A DNA stretch of 64,000 nucleotides from JANNSO01 sp964485395 (lineage in GTDB: Bacteria > Spirochaetota > Spirochaetia > Treponematales > UBA12059): positions 26,326-90,325 of the forward strand of contig CAZAJF010000013.1 in NCBI GenBank assembly GCA_964485395.1, given 5' to 3'. Below, piece by piece: positions 33,514 to 43,328 of the stretch (position 1 is the first letter of the stretch; each line of letters opens with the position of its first letter). The position numbers and the translations under genes were made by a program. Below the pieces are notes generated by a model. The model had not been told where the DNA came from and made no database searches. It saw only the letters and a program-made list of their open reading frames with translations.

Positions 33514-34498
33514 CGCTCGCCATGCCGTTTATATAGATTTCCCGGATGATGCTTTCTATCTCCGTTTCCTTCAATGAAAGATCCGCGATCGCGTGGCTTC
33601 GGCTTATCCTCGCGATAAGGTTCTGTACGGGGATTTCGCAGTTGCGGAATTTTATCCTCTTGACGCGGTCGCTTTCGTGCAGCACCGTGGTTCCCTCGAT
33701 TTCAAGCCGGCGGCAGTCTTCCGCGAACTTCACCGTCAACTCCCTGTCCTTCGCGTAAAGGGTGCGGATTTCCTCGATTGACCCGTCATACAGTTTTTGT
33801 CCCTTGTCGATTATTATCATGCGTCCGCAGGTTTTTTCTATGTCCTGCATGTCGTGCGTGGTAAACAGCATCGTAACGTTGTTTTCCTTGTTGATTTCCC
33901 TCAGGAAGACGCGGATGTTCTCCTTGGCGACGACGTCCAGGCCGATGGTAGGCTCGTCGAGGAAAAGTATGTCCGGGCTGTGGAGGAACGCGGCTCCCAG
34001 ATCCGCCTTCATCCGCTGGCCTAGGCTGAGTTGCCGGACCGGCTGGTTGAAATATTCGCCGAGGCCAAGCATTTCCTTTACCTTTCCGAGGTTTTTAGCG
34101 TACGTTGCCGAATCTATCCTGTAAATATATTTTAACATATCGTAGCTTTCCGAGACGGGGAGGTCCCACCAGAGCTGGGATTTCTGGCCGAATACGACGC
34201 CGATTCGCTTTACGTGCCTCGTGCGGTTTTTGTGGGGAACGAGGCCGTCCACCGTTATCTCCCCGCGGCTGGGATGCAATATGCCCGACAGCATCTTTAC
34301 GGTGGTGGATTTGCCCGCTCCGTTGGGGCCGATGAAGCCAACCATGTCGCCTTGCCCGATATCGAAGCTTACGTCCTTTACGGCGTGCTTTACCGTGTAG
34401 CGCGGAACGACCGCGTTGAGCATGAGCCCGAGAAGTCCTCTGCTGCGGCTGCTGATCCTGAAATCCTTGCAAAGATCGCGTACGCGAATGAATGTCAC
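33497..34498 (-). CDS. ABC exporter ATP-binding subunit
   Basis: 333 residues. GTG 34498 was chosen, 6 nt after GGGAGG; a TTG one codon earlier is too close. Nucleotide-binding signatures are Walker A FIGPNGAGKSTTVKML, signature RQLSLGQRMKADLGAAFL, Walker B DILFLDEPTIGLD and the His switch FTTHDMQDIEK. The C-terminal ~80 residues (KFAEDCRRLEIEGTTVLHES) are the extension typical of NatA/DrrA-like exporters. It drives the two permeases downstream. Divergent from the kinase gene at 34646. Confidence 0.94.
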   Translation of the reverse strand: MTFIRVRDLCKDFRISSRSRGLLGLMLNAVVPRYTVKHAVKDVSFDIGQGDMVGFIGPNGAGKSTTVKMLSGILHPSRGEITVDGLVPHKNRTRHVKRIGVVFGQKSQLWWDLPVSESYDMLKYIYRIDSATYAKNLGKVKEMLGLGEYFNQPVRQLSLGQRMKADLGAAFLHSPDILFLDEPTIGLDVVAKENIRVFLREINKENNVTMLFTTHDMQDIEKTCGRMIIIDKGQKLYDGSIEEIRTLYAKDRELTVKFAEDCRRLEIEGTTVLHESDRVKRIKFRNCEIPVQNLIARISRSHAIADLSLKETEIESIIREIYINGMASDASVL

Positions 34499-34645
34499 CA
34501 AAATCCTCCCCGTAATTCAGCTGCCGGAACGATTCCAGTTAAGCATGGTTTTTGCGCCGAAGGCAACCGGCACGTTTGCTCCATCGCCGGTTCCGGCTTG
34601 ACTTTTCGAGTGGCAGCCCTGATAGTTATCCCGAACGGAGCGTGC

Positions 34646-37249
34646 ATGAAAGCAGAACCAGGCAGGAATCCATTTTTTAGATTTATCTCGACGAAACTTA
34701 TCGTCGGTATTTCCTGCGCGATCCTGGCTTGCGGGACTCTGGTCGCCTGTCTGGAGGCCAGGGGCGCCGCAAGCCTCCTGCGGAAGGAGATGCTGGTGCA
34801 GGCGCGCATGCTTGCGGCTTCTTTCGACGTTCATTCACTGTACCGGCTGAGCGGTAGCGCGAATGACCTGGACTCCGTAGATTATCATCAACTCAGAGAT
34901 ACCCTCATCCGCATCCGGGCCGCCAATCCATCCTACCGCTACCTTTATTTCATGGGAAAACAGTCCGACGGGCAGTATTTTTTCTATATGGGTACGGCTC
35001 CGGACGGGGCAGCCGATTATTCGCCCCCGGGCCAGGTTTACGCCGAGGATTCTCCCGCCCTCGCGCTGGCCTTCGACAAGGGGCAAGCTAGCATCAGTCC
35101 CGCCTTTACCGATAATTGGGGAACCTGGCGCAGCGCCTTGATGCCCATCAAGGATTTGAGTTCCGACAGGGTCCGGGCGGTTTTTGGCATGGATTACGAA
35201 TCGGGCGGCTGGACCGTGGCATTGCTCCGGCGTGCGGCGACCCCGGTCTTTCTCAGCCTTTTCATGATCGCGTGTTTCATGGCCAGCTCCTTTTTTATGC
35301 GCCAGCGCTTCGTGCAGGAAAACGAGGCGTTCAAAAAGCGCGTTTTCGAGCAGTCCGCGGTACCGATGGTGATCATGGATCCCGATACCTGGGAATTCAT
35401 AGACGGCAATCCGGCCGCGGCGAAGATATACGGTTTTCCTTCCGTCGCCCGGATGCTGGGCAAAACTCCGCTGGACGTTTCCCCCAAATACCAGCAGGGC
35501 GGCACAAGCTCTGCGGAACGCGCGAAATCATTGATTCATAAATCCGGAAGCGGAGAAACCCTCAATTTCCCTTGGTTGCACCTGACGCCCGACGGACGGG
35601 AGTGGGACGCGGAAGTGCAGCTGCTCAGGTTCGAATCGAAAGGTAAGAATTTATTGCAATTTACCGTTCGGGACATTACCGAGAATAACCGGCAGCTCTC
35701 CGAGATACGCCGGGAAAAAGATTTTTCGGAGATGCTTCTTACGGGCCTGCCGGGTATTTTTGCCTTGTTCGACCGAGCCCAGGGCCTCAGGCGGTGGAAC
35801 CGAAACCTGGAAAGCGCCTCCGGATACGCCAAGGAGGAGCTCCTCGGCAAGTCTTTCGCCTCCTGGTTCCTTACGGAAGAGGAACGGGACAGGGCCGGCC
35901 TCCGTTTCAGGGAGGCTTTCGATTCTGATAAAACAATAACTATCGAATGCACTCCGGTCTCCAAGGCCGGGATGCGGGTCCCGTATCTCTTGAGCGTTTC
36001 GCGCGTCGACATGGCCGAGGGCCCGATGGTAATGATAGTCGGGCTGGATATCGGCCCCCAGGTGAAGGCGGAGGCCGAGAGGGAGAAGTTGCGGCTGCAG
36101 CTTGCCCAGGCGCAGAAGCTCGAGTCCATAGGCCTTCTGGCCGGCGGCGTCGCGCATGATTTCAATAATATACTGCAGTGCATCCTGGGTAATATGGAGC
36201 TCGCATTGATGGAGGCGGAGTCCGGGAGCGAGCTCTCCGGGCTTTTGCAGGATACCAAGAACGCCGCGCTGCGATCGGCCGACCTTACCAAGAGCCTGTT
36301 GGCTTTCGCACGTAAACAGCCGGTGGCGCCCCGCAAGCTCGACCTCAACAGGGCGATTTCCGAGAGTCTCGGAATGCTTAAGCCCATTATCGGGGAAAAT
36401 ATCCAGGTATCCTGGGTGCCTGGGCTGGATCTCGGCATGGTACGGATCGACCCCGTGCAGGTGGACCAGATTCTCACCAATCTGCTCGTGAACGCGCGAG
36501 ACGCCATTACCGGAAGCGGTACTATTACCGTCGAGACGACCGGGGGGTGCTTTGACGGAACCTACTGCGACCTGCATCCGGGGCTGCAACCCGGTTCTTA
36601 TGTCGTCGTTACGGTGAGCGACAACGGCTCCGGTATCGACCCGTCCACCCTCCCGCATATTTTCGAACCGTTTTTTTCGACGAAAAAGGGCAATAAGGGG
36701 ACGGGTCTCGGATTGGCCACCATCTACGGCATCGTTCGCCAGAATGATGGTTTTATAACTGTTTACAGCGAGCCCGGCCTGGGATCCAGCTTCAAGGTAT
36801 ACCTGCCGCGCGAGTCCGGCGGGGAGTCCGAATCAGTGGCGCCCGGGCAGGACTCCGGGACGGTAGTCGCCGGCGGGGCCACCGGTAAAACGGTCCTGCT
36901 CGTCGAGGATGATTCCATGATACTGAAGATTATCCGGCATCACCTGGTGAAGATGGGTTTCAGGGTGCTGTGCGCCGCCGGGCCCCTCGAGGCGATTTCC
37001 ATCGCGAAGGACGGCCGGGAATCGATCGACGTACTCATAACCGATGTCATCATGCCCGATATGAGCGGACGCGAGCTCGCCGACATTTTGGGAGCCTCGC
37101 GCCAGGATCTTAAATGCCTTTTTATGTCCGGGTATACCGCAGACCACATTACGCAAAAAGGCGTGTTGGCGGAAGGCGTGCATTTTTTGCAGAAACCTTT
37201 CAGCGCCCATGAACTTTCAGAAAAGCTTGACCTTGTATTTGTCGGCTAG
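34646..37249 (+). CDS. Membrane hybrid histidine kinase with C-terminal receiver
   Basis: 867 residues from ATG 34646 (MKAEPGRNPFFRFISTKLIV), GGAG 6 nt upstream; the longer open frame upstream is antisense to the ABC genes. Two membrane helices (about 14-36 and 196-216) flank a ~160-residue external sensor. Two PAS domains follow (about 230-350 and 360-480), then HisKA (LAGGVAHDFNNILQCILGNM, phospho-His), HATPase_c (VTVSDNGSGIDP, GTGLGLATIYGI) and a receiver (LLVEDDSMI, Asp in LITDVIMPDMSG, Lys in LQKPFSAHE). Senses something outside the membrane. It is 27 nt upstream of the soluble chemoreceptor-like gene, hinting at a shared pathway. Confidence 0.93.
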   Translation: MKAEPGRNPFFRFISTKLIVGISCAILACGTLVACLEARGAASLLRKEMLVQARMLAASFDVHSLYRLSGSANDLDSVDYHQLRDTLIRIRAANPSYRYLYFMGKQSDGQYFFYMGTAPDGAADYSPPGQVYAEDSPALALAFDKGQASISPAFTDNWGTWRSALMPIKDLSSDRVRAVFGMDYESGGWTVALLRRAATPVFLSLFMIACFMASSFFMRQRFVQENEAFKKRVFEQSAVPMVIMDPDTWEFIDGNPAAAKIYGFPSVARMLGKTPLDVSPKYQQGGTSSAERAKSLIHKSGSGETLNFPWLHLTPDGREWDAEVQLLRFESKGKNLLQFTVRDITENNRQLSEIRREKDFSEMLLTGLPGIFALFDRAQGLRRWNRNLESASGYAKEELLGKSFASWFLTEEERDRAGLRFREAFDSDKTITIECTPVSKAGMRVPYLLSVSRVDMAEGPMVMIVGLDIGPQVKAEAEREKLRLQLAQAQKLESIGLLAGGVAHDFNNILQCILGNMELALMEAESGSELSGLLQDTKNAALRSADLTKSLLAFARKQPVAPRKLDLNRAISESLGMLKPIIGENIQVSWVPGLDLGMVRIDPVQVDQILTNLLVNARDAITGSGTITVETTGGCFDGTYCDLHPGLQPGSYVVVTVSDNGSGIDPSTLPHIFEPFFSTKKGNKGTGLGLATIYGIVRQNDGFITVYSEPGLGSSFKVYLPRESGGESESVAPGQDSGTVVAGGATGKTVLLVEDDSMILKIIRHHLVKMGFRVLCAAGPLEAISIAKDGRESIDVLITDVIMPDMSGRELADILGASRQDLKCLFMSGYTADHITQKGVLAEGVHFLQKPFSAHELSEKLDLVFVG

Positions 37250-37276
37250 TATAGTTACAGACTGGTAGGTGATGTT

Positions 37277-40200
37277 GTGTCCGATACGCTACGAATAAAG
37301 AGATATCAAGAGCTGGCCTTAGGCAGGTTGTTCGACGATTTATCGCGTATAAAGGCGGCTTCCGCCGATTTTGAAAGGCTGATAAGCGGTCTTGCGGCCG
37401 AATGCGGCGGACAAATGGCGGTCTTGACCGAGGCCAACGAAGCCAAGCTCGAGTTGACCATGCATCTGCGGAATTTGGTGGATGCCGCCGCAGCCATCAA
37501 CGCCCAGATTTCCGGCGCCGCGATGGCCGGACAAAACGCCCGCAAGGCGGTTGACGAGGTCCTGCAGGCCATCGACCAATCCATCGCGACGGCGGAACAG
37601 CTTTCGCTGATGGTCGGGGACATGCGCAAGGAGTTGCTCAACGTCACGGCGTTTACCGAACTGATCACCGATATTACGGAACGGACGAAGATCGTTTCTA
37701 TCAATAGCATTATCATTGCCCATCGCTCGAGCGAAAAAGGCAAAGGCTTTTCCGTGATAGCGCGCGAGATCGACGTGCTTTCCGGAAAGACGGCCATCGA
37801 GGCCGTGAAGGTCCGCGAGTCCATCTCCCGGATAGTCGCGAACGAAACCAGGCTTGTGGAGCGCATTCAATCGAGCATCGACGAAGTCCGCACGATGCGT
37901 TCCCGCGTGTTGGAGCTGCGCGACTTCATCGCCATGTTCGACAGGACCGTGGCCAACGCCGCCATGGCGGAAAACTCAACGCGCGGCGGCATCAAGGATT
38001 TGCAGTCGCTGAGCGAAAAGCTTCAGGCCAGCATCGTCGCGCTGGAAGACTCGACGACGAGGATACAGGTCGCGGCGGCGCGAAGTACCGGCGAGCTGGA
38101 AGCGGAGGCGGGCCGAATCGGCCTGTGCGTTTCCGCGGTCAAGGATACCGAGACCAAGGCGCTGGAGCGCGGTGCGGGTTCTTCTTCCGCCTTCGCCGAC
38201 GGAACCGTCCAGGGTTCCCTCGTTTTTCCCGACGAGGCAATCAAGCGTCCCGATCCCGCCCTTGCACTGTACACCTACGAGCGTAATTTCTCGGATTACC
38301 AGCATTCCCAGCTTGCGCATTACACGGTTAAAGGACAGATCACGCCGCTTCTGGCCGAATCCTGGCTCCTCGAGGAGGACCAGGTAACCTGGAGATTCAA
38401 ACTGCGCAAGGACGCGCTGTTCTCCGATGGAAGCCCCGTAACCGCCGCCGATGTTAAGTTTTCATTCGAGCGGGTATTGCACCCGGCGATGGAGTCTCCG
38501 CACGCCAATATACTGACGGTGCTGGAAGGGGCCGCCGAGTTCATCGCGGGCGAAAGCGCGGAGATCAGCGGCATCGTGACAAGCGGCAAGCACGAGGTGA
38601 TGTTCAAGCTCAGGAAGCCGTATAATTTTTTCCTGAGCATGTTGACGCAGAGTTATGCGGCCATCGTCAAGAAAAACACCGAATATGGCAGGAAGCCTTT
38701 TCCCGCGGGCGTCGCCGTCGGCGCGGGTCCCTTCGTGCACAAAGGCTACGACCCCGAGGCCGAGGCGGATATCCTCGAGGCCAACGTTTATAAAACGGGC
38801 GGTCGGCCTTATCTCGACCGCCTGGTCATCAAGCGAAAAATCTCCGATGCGGCGACCGCCTACGCATCGGGCGAACTTACGCATTTTTTCGCCGCGCCAA
38901 GCAGTATCCGTACGGAGCGTCTCCTGAAATTCGAATCTCGACGCGTCAATACGCTTCAGTTCAATTTTACGAGGGATTGCCTTACCAGCCGCAGCGCCGA
39001 CTTGCGCGTCGCCATCTGGCACGCCATCGACAAGGACAGGATCGTGCGGGATGCTTACGAGGGCAAGGGCAGCGTCGCGCATACCGTCCTGCAGCAGAAT
39101 ATCCTCGATACCGGCGGCTGCGTACTATACGGCTTCGACCGCAACCGCGCGAGGGACCTGATCAAGAAAGCCTACCAGGAAACGGGCGCCTCCCGCGAAG
39201 TGCCCATCAGGCTGGCAGCCGTGCAGAATCCCAGGGCGCCTTACCTCGCCAAGACCGCGGCGCTCATCGCCGAGGACCTGCAAGCCGTCGGGCTCAAGGT
39301 GGAGCTGAGCATCATTCCGCAGGATAAGGCATCCCTTGAGGTTTACAAGACGTACGACGTCATGTACCTGGGCAATACCCCGGAGCTCGACGCCTATCTC
39401 GCGCTCGAACCGTTCATCAATCCCCGGGGCGGCGATAATTTTTTCGAGTTCAACGACCCCAAGCTCCTCGAGGCGCTGGATTCGACCCTGGGCATACGGG
39501 ACGAAGCCGAACGGCGCGCCAAGTTCATGGACTTTCTCAAGCTCTCGGCCGCGACGGCCTGGCTGATTCCCGTGGCTTTCATACAGAACAGCATCGCGTA
39601 CCGGGGTTCCCTGCGCGGAACGGCGGTCCATACCAACGAAGACTTGCGCTATGAGGATCTGTGGCTCTCGTCGAACGCGGTCGGCCAGGCGACGGGAACG
39701 TTCGAGTCCCTCGTCTCCGGCATGTGCATGAAGTTAAAAAAACTTTCAGGTTCCGGCGACGAGCTCGCCCGATTGAGCCAGGAAGTCATCCAGGAGGCGC
39801 GCGAGCAGCGACAATCCGCCTCCTCGATGATAGAGCATATCGGGCAGATGACCGCCGCCATAGTGCCGTTGAGCCGGGCGGCGCAGGTCTCCGCGGGAAG
39901 CATCGCCGCGAGCGAAGAAACCTCGGTAAAGGGCGAGAATTCCGCGGCCGGCATATTGCAGGTCTTGGGGGAGGCCAATATCTCCCTGAAAAGCGTCAGC
40001 AGGCTGGCCGAGGCTTTTGCCCTTGAGCTCCGGGCGATAGATGCCATGATGTTCAATATGCAGAATACCGTGGAAACCATAGATAAAGTTGCCGTGATGG
40101 CCGGGATTCTCAGCGCGAAAGGCGGCCAGTGGAGACCGGACTTCATCAAGGTATCCAAGGATATCCGCGAGCTTTCGTCCGTCTCCGCCGAGGAGATAGA

Positions 40201-40585
40201 CAAGACCCGCGTCCGTACGGGCCTGCTGCACGAAATAATCCGCGACATGCTCGACCGGAACGAGCAGGCCTGCCAATCGCTGGGTATAGGCATGAATAAC
40301 GCGACCAAGGCACGCGACGCCCTGCATCAAGTTAATGAATATATACAAAAGGCGGTGAGATCCGCGTCTGAAGTCTCGGGCGAAGCGGGTTCGCTGGAGA
40401 AAAACGGACAACGCCTGAAACAGGGACTGGAGCGGATCGACGCAGCGTCCCACGGCATAGAGAACGAAGGACAGTCGCTTCTGTTCGGCGTTCGGCTGAA
40501 ATTGGCCTTGCTCGACGAGCTTGCCGACAGGACGGAGGCCGTCGCGCCGATCCTGCGGGAATTCGACGCTGCGGTAATTTCCTGA
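37277..40585 (+). CDS. Soluble chemoreceptor-like protein with embedded peptide-binding (SBP_5) domain
   Basis: 1102 residues from GTG 37277 (AGGTGAT upstream). No signal peptide or membrane helix. Residues ~1-300 are coiled coil with a chemoreceptor-type hairpin tip: TKIVSINSIIIAHRSSEKGK then GFSVIAREIDVLSGKTA, aligning with the usual LLALNAAIEAARAGE...GFAVVADEIRKLA. Residues ~325-800 are a family-5 solute-binding domain of the OppA/DppA kind (PALALYTYERNFSDYQ, ITPLLAESWLLEEDQVTWRF, FSDGSPVTAADVKFSFERVL, AVGAGPFVHKGY). From ~810 a second, degenerate coiled-coil module follows (VSKDIRELSSVSAEEIDKTR). Predicted to bind a ligand in the cytoplasm and signal to CheA or a related partner. Architecture is unusual. 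Confidence 0.85.
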   Translation: MSDTLRIKRYQELALGRLFDDLSRIKAASADFERLISGLAAECGGQMAVLTEANEAKLELTMHLRNLVDAAAAINAQISGAAMAGQNARKAVDEVLQAIDQSIATAEQLSLMVGDMRKELLNVTAFTELITDITERTKIVSINSIIIAHRSSEKGKGFSVIAREIDVLSGKTAIEAVKVRESISRIVANETRLVERIQSSIDEVRTMRSRVLELRDFIAMFDRTVANAAMAENSTRGGIKDLQSLSEKLQASIVALEDSTTRIQVAAARSTGELEAEAGRIGLCVSAVKDTETKALERGAGSSSAFADGTVQGSLVFPDEAIKRPDPALALYTYERNFSDYQHSQLAHYTVKGQITPLLAESWLLEEDQVTWRFKLRKDALFSDGSPVTAADVKFSFERVLHPAMESPHANILTVLEGAAEFIAGESAEISGIVTSGKHEVMFKLRKPYNFFLSMLTQSYAAIVKKNTEYGRKPFPAGVAVGAGPFVHKGYDPEAEADILEANVYKTGGRPYLDRLVIKRKISDAATAYASGELTHFFAAPSSIRTERLLKFESRRVNTLQFNFTRDCLTSRSADLRVAIWHAIDKDRIVRDAYEGKGSVAHTVLQQNILDTGGCVLYGFDRNRARDLIKKAYQETGASREVPIRLAAVQNPRAPYLAKTAALIAEDLQAVGLKVELSIIPQDKASLEVYKTYDVMYLGNTPELDAYLALEPFINPRGGDNFFEFNDPKLLEALDSTLGIRDEAERRAKFMDFLKLSAATAWLIPVAFIQNSIAYRGSLRGTAVHTNEDLRYEDLWLSSNAVGQATGTFESLVSGMCMKLKKLSGSGDELARLSQEVIQEAREQRQSASSMIEHIGQMTAAIVPLSRAAQVSAGSIAASEETSVKGENSAAGILQVLGEANISLKSVSRLAEAFALELRAIDAMMFNMQNTVETIDKVAVMAGILSAKGGQWRPDFIKVSKDIRELSSVSAEEIDKTRVRTGLLHEIIRDMLDRNEQACQSLGIGMNNATKARDALHQVNEYIQKAVRSASEVSGEAGSLEKNGQRLKQGLERIDAASHGIENEGQSLLFGVRLKLALLDELADRTEAVAPILREFDAAVIS

Positions 40586-40655
40586 GTTCCGGGGAAACGG
40601 CGATCCTGGAGCTTTCCTGGTGATATTTTAATCGGAGCATGGGGGACCTGACGCA

Positions 40656-43328
40656 ATGGATTCAGTCATCGAGTGGGGTACGGCAACGGCGCGTGTGAAA
40701 GTGGCGCTGCGCGATGGATTGCTGGACGGCGAGCGCTTCCTCTGGAACGGCCAGGAATGCGGCATGGACGGCAATTTTCTCCTTGACTTGGTCTGGAGCG
40801 ATTGGCGCGCGCCGGATAAAAATAATAACGGCGACAATGAATGCGTTCTGGACAGGAATTCTTTTCGATTCGCAGGTCAAGCCCTGAGGGAAGGCTCCGA
40901 AGGCGAGGAATGGGTCCTGCGCTTCCATGGACCCGACGTGGGCGGGTTCTACCGGCCGAAGGCTCCGCTCGAGCTGGACTTGGTCTACCGCATGGACGGC
41001 GATCGAGGATATTTCAGGCGACGCCTGGAATTGCGCGACCCCAACGCGAACGGGCATCTGCTGCATGGGCTCTCCTCGTATTCCACGCAGCTCGACCATG
41101 AACCCGGAATACTCAAGGCCGGCGGTTTCGGGCAGCCTGCGGCCTGGCTGCGCGGCGGAAATCGCGCCGCGGGAGGCGGGGCGTTTTTCGGGGTCGAGTG
41201 GCCGGCGGCGCACATCAGCCTCGCGGGACGAACCCTCTCCACCAGGCAGGAGATGGGTGAGGTGCTCGGTGAATCCAGCCTTTGCGGCGAATGGACCATA
41301 TTGGGCCTGACCTCAGACAAGTATATTAAACATCACTTTTTTGAGTATCTGGAAACGATCAGGGCCGCGCCGGCCAGGCCGTATACCTTGTACAACACCT
41401 GGTATGACCTGCGCACGAGCGAATACCGGAAAAGGCTGCCGGACATCGGGGACGGCCAGATAATGAACGAGGAAAACGTATTGCGCCTCGCCGGCGAGGT
41501 GCAGGACAGGATGTGCCGGGACCACGGCATCGAGTTGGACGCCTTCGTGCTCGACGACGGTTGGGACGTCTACCAAAGCGCCTGGGAACTTCGCGCCGAG
41601 GAGTTCCCGCGCGGGCTCGCCCCCGTTTCCGGGAAGCTTGAGGAAACCAGCACCCGACTGGGCGTCTGGTTCGGGCCTACGGGCGGCTACAGCTTCCGGA
41701 AGACCCGCACGGATTGGTTCCGCGCCAACGGATACGAAGTAAGCTCCAACGACATGATGTCCATTTCTGGGCCGCGCTACGCCGCCCTTTTCGAGAAGCG
41801 CGTCTGCGAGATGGTGGAGGCCGGCGCCTCGTATTTCAAGTGGGACGGCCTGCAGTTCGTGTGCAACGACGCCTATCCGGGCTTGAAGACCGGGCTCTAC
41901 GCGCGACGGCAGGGTTTGCTCAACCTGAAGCGAATCGCCGACAAGGCCAGGGCGCTGGACAAGGACATGTACCTGAATATCACCTCGGGTACCTGGCTCA
42001 GCCCCTGGTGGCTCGCCATAGCGGACCAGATATGGATGGACGGCAACGACTTCGGGTCGGCCGACATCGGTTCCGTTTCAACCCGTGATTCTTCCATAAC
42101 TTACCGGGACCTCGTGCTGGACGAGGATTTCAGGCTCAAGGACCTGTGGTTCCCGATGTCCGGCCTCATGACGCACGGAGTGCTCAAGGGCAGCATCGAC
42201 GTGGGGGACATCGGCCGCAACGAGCCGCTGGCCAAGTTCGCCGACGAGATGATGTTTTATCTGGCCCGCGGCGTAAGCATGTACGAGCTCTATCTCTCGC
42301 CGTCCGAAATCCGGGAGGAGGAGTGGCGCGTCCTGGCTGCGAGCCTCCGTTGGGCCAGGGACCGGTTCCCGCTGCTCTCCGCGACCGCCTGGCCCGTGGG
42401 CGGCGACATCAGGCGCGGCGAGGCGTACGGCTACGCCCACTGGAAGGGCCAGCGCGGCATCGTAAGTTTCAGAAATCCCGGAATGGAGCCGCGCACCTGC
42501 CGGCTGGAACTGGATGCCGCCCAGGGGCTCGATCCCGCCGCCCGCCAACTGGTGGTTCAATGGGTGTACCCTGGTCGCTGGACGAGCCCGCGATTGTACA
42601 AAGCCGGCGACAGCATGGAAGTTTCGCTTTGCGGCTACGAAGCCGCCGTTTATGAGATACGCCCTCTTTCCGAAGCTGGTGACAACGTTCTTGCCGGTCT
42701 CTGTTACGACGAGGATGAACACGGTCGCCTTCTGCCGCTCGCGGTTCGGGGCGCCCTCGTCATGCTTGACGGCAACGGCGGGAAACCGCTGGAGCCGGCC
42801 ATGGCGGCCAAGCTCCGCTCCCCTGCCGAAAAACTGCCCGTCGTCGATTATTCGCACCGCGCTTTCGGCGCGACGCTGGAGCTGTCGCTGGAACCCGCCG
42901 CCGGAGTCATGGAGCCGCAGCTTGCGATATTTGCCCGGCCCGGCGTCATGGCCCCCGAGCCAAAGTCCGGCTCGAGCCTGCCGGCGCCCCGAATCACCAT
43001 GGCGGGCGTAGCCCTGCCGGTGGACGCAGTTGCCGACGAAAAAGGCGCATGGGCATGGTATACTGTTGCCCTGGCCGATTATTTTACCGAGAAGGCCGAA
43101 CTTTCCTTGGATCTCTCGCCCCTTGGCTCGCGCGAAGAGCCTTGGGAAGGGAGCCTGGAAATCTGGGTTCTCGGTGATGTTAAGACAAATTTACCGATGC
43201 TCGATGGCAGGCTTTCGTCATCCGGGGATCCGCGGCCCATGCCTCCTCTGGCCAGGGTCGCGGGTAGCCTCCCCGTTCGGCAGCTGCTGCTCGGCATCGA
43301 TTGGAAGGGTGAAAATGCAAAAGTATAG
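40656..43328 (+). CDS. Clan GH-D glycosidase (GH36 alpha-galactosidase-like)
   Basis: 890 residues, no signal peptide, so cytoplasmic. An N-terminal beta-sandwich (1-250) precedes a TIM barrel with the clan GH-D pattern: AFVLDDGWDVYQ, TRLGVWFGPTGGYS, the nucleophile Asp in SYFKWDGLQFVC and the acid/base candidate Asp in IWMDGNDFGSADIG. A C-terminal beta domain follows from ~640. Retaining alpha-galactosidase or alpha-N-acetylgalactosaminidase activity is expected. Subfamily is uncertain, because it is longer (890) than standard GH36 (~730). It overlaps the nucleotidyltransferase gene by 14 nt and precedes the sucrose-type transport and cleavage genes, fitting raffinose-family sugar use. Confidence 0.75.
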   Translation: MDSVIEWGTATARVKVALRDGLLDGERFLWNGQECGMDGNFLLDLVWSDWRAPDKNNNGDNECVLDRNSFRFAGQALREGSEGEEWVLRFHGPDVGGFYRPKAPLELDLVYRMDGDRGYFRRRLELRDPNANGHLLHGLSSYSTQLDHEPGILKAGGFGQPAAWLRGGNRAAGGGAFFGVEWPAAHISLAGRTLSTRQEMGEVLGESSLCGEWTILGLTSDKYIKHHFFEYLETIRAAPARPYTLYNTWYDLRTSEYRKRLPDIGDGQIMNEENVLRLAGEVQDRMCRDHGIELDAFVLDDGWDVYQSAWELRAEEFPRGLAPVSGKLEETSTRLGVWFGPTGGYSFRKTRTDWFRANGYEVSSNDMMSISGPRYAALFEKRVCEMVEAGASYFKWDGLQFVCNDAYPGLKTGLYARRQGLLNLKRIADKARALDKDMYLNITSGTWLSPWWLAIADQIWMDGNDFGSADIGSVSTRDSSITYRDLVLDEDFRLKDLWFPMSGLMTHGVLKGSIDVGDIGRNEPLAKFADEMMFYLARGVSMYELYLSPSEIREEEWRVLAASLRWARDRFPLLSATAWPVGGDIRRGEAYGYAHWKGQRGIVSFRNPGMEPRTCRLELDAAQGLDPAARQLVVQWVYPGRWTSPRLYKAGDSMEVSLCGYEAAVYEIRPLSEAGDNVLAGLCYDEDEHGRLLPLAVRGALVMLDGNGGKPLEPAMAAKLRSPAEKLPVVDYSHRAFGATLELSLEPAAGVMEPQLAIFARPGVMAPEPKSGSSLPAPRITMAGVALPVDAVADEKGAWAWYTVALADYFTEKAELSLDLSPLGSREEPWEGSLEIWVLGDVKTNLPMLDGRLSSSGDPRPMPPLARVAGSLPVRQLLLGIDWKGENAKV

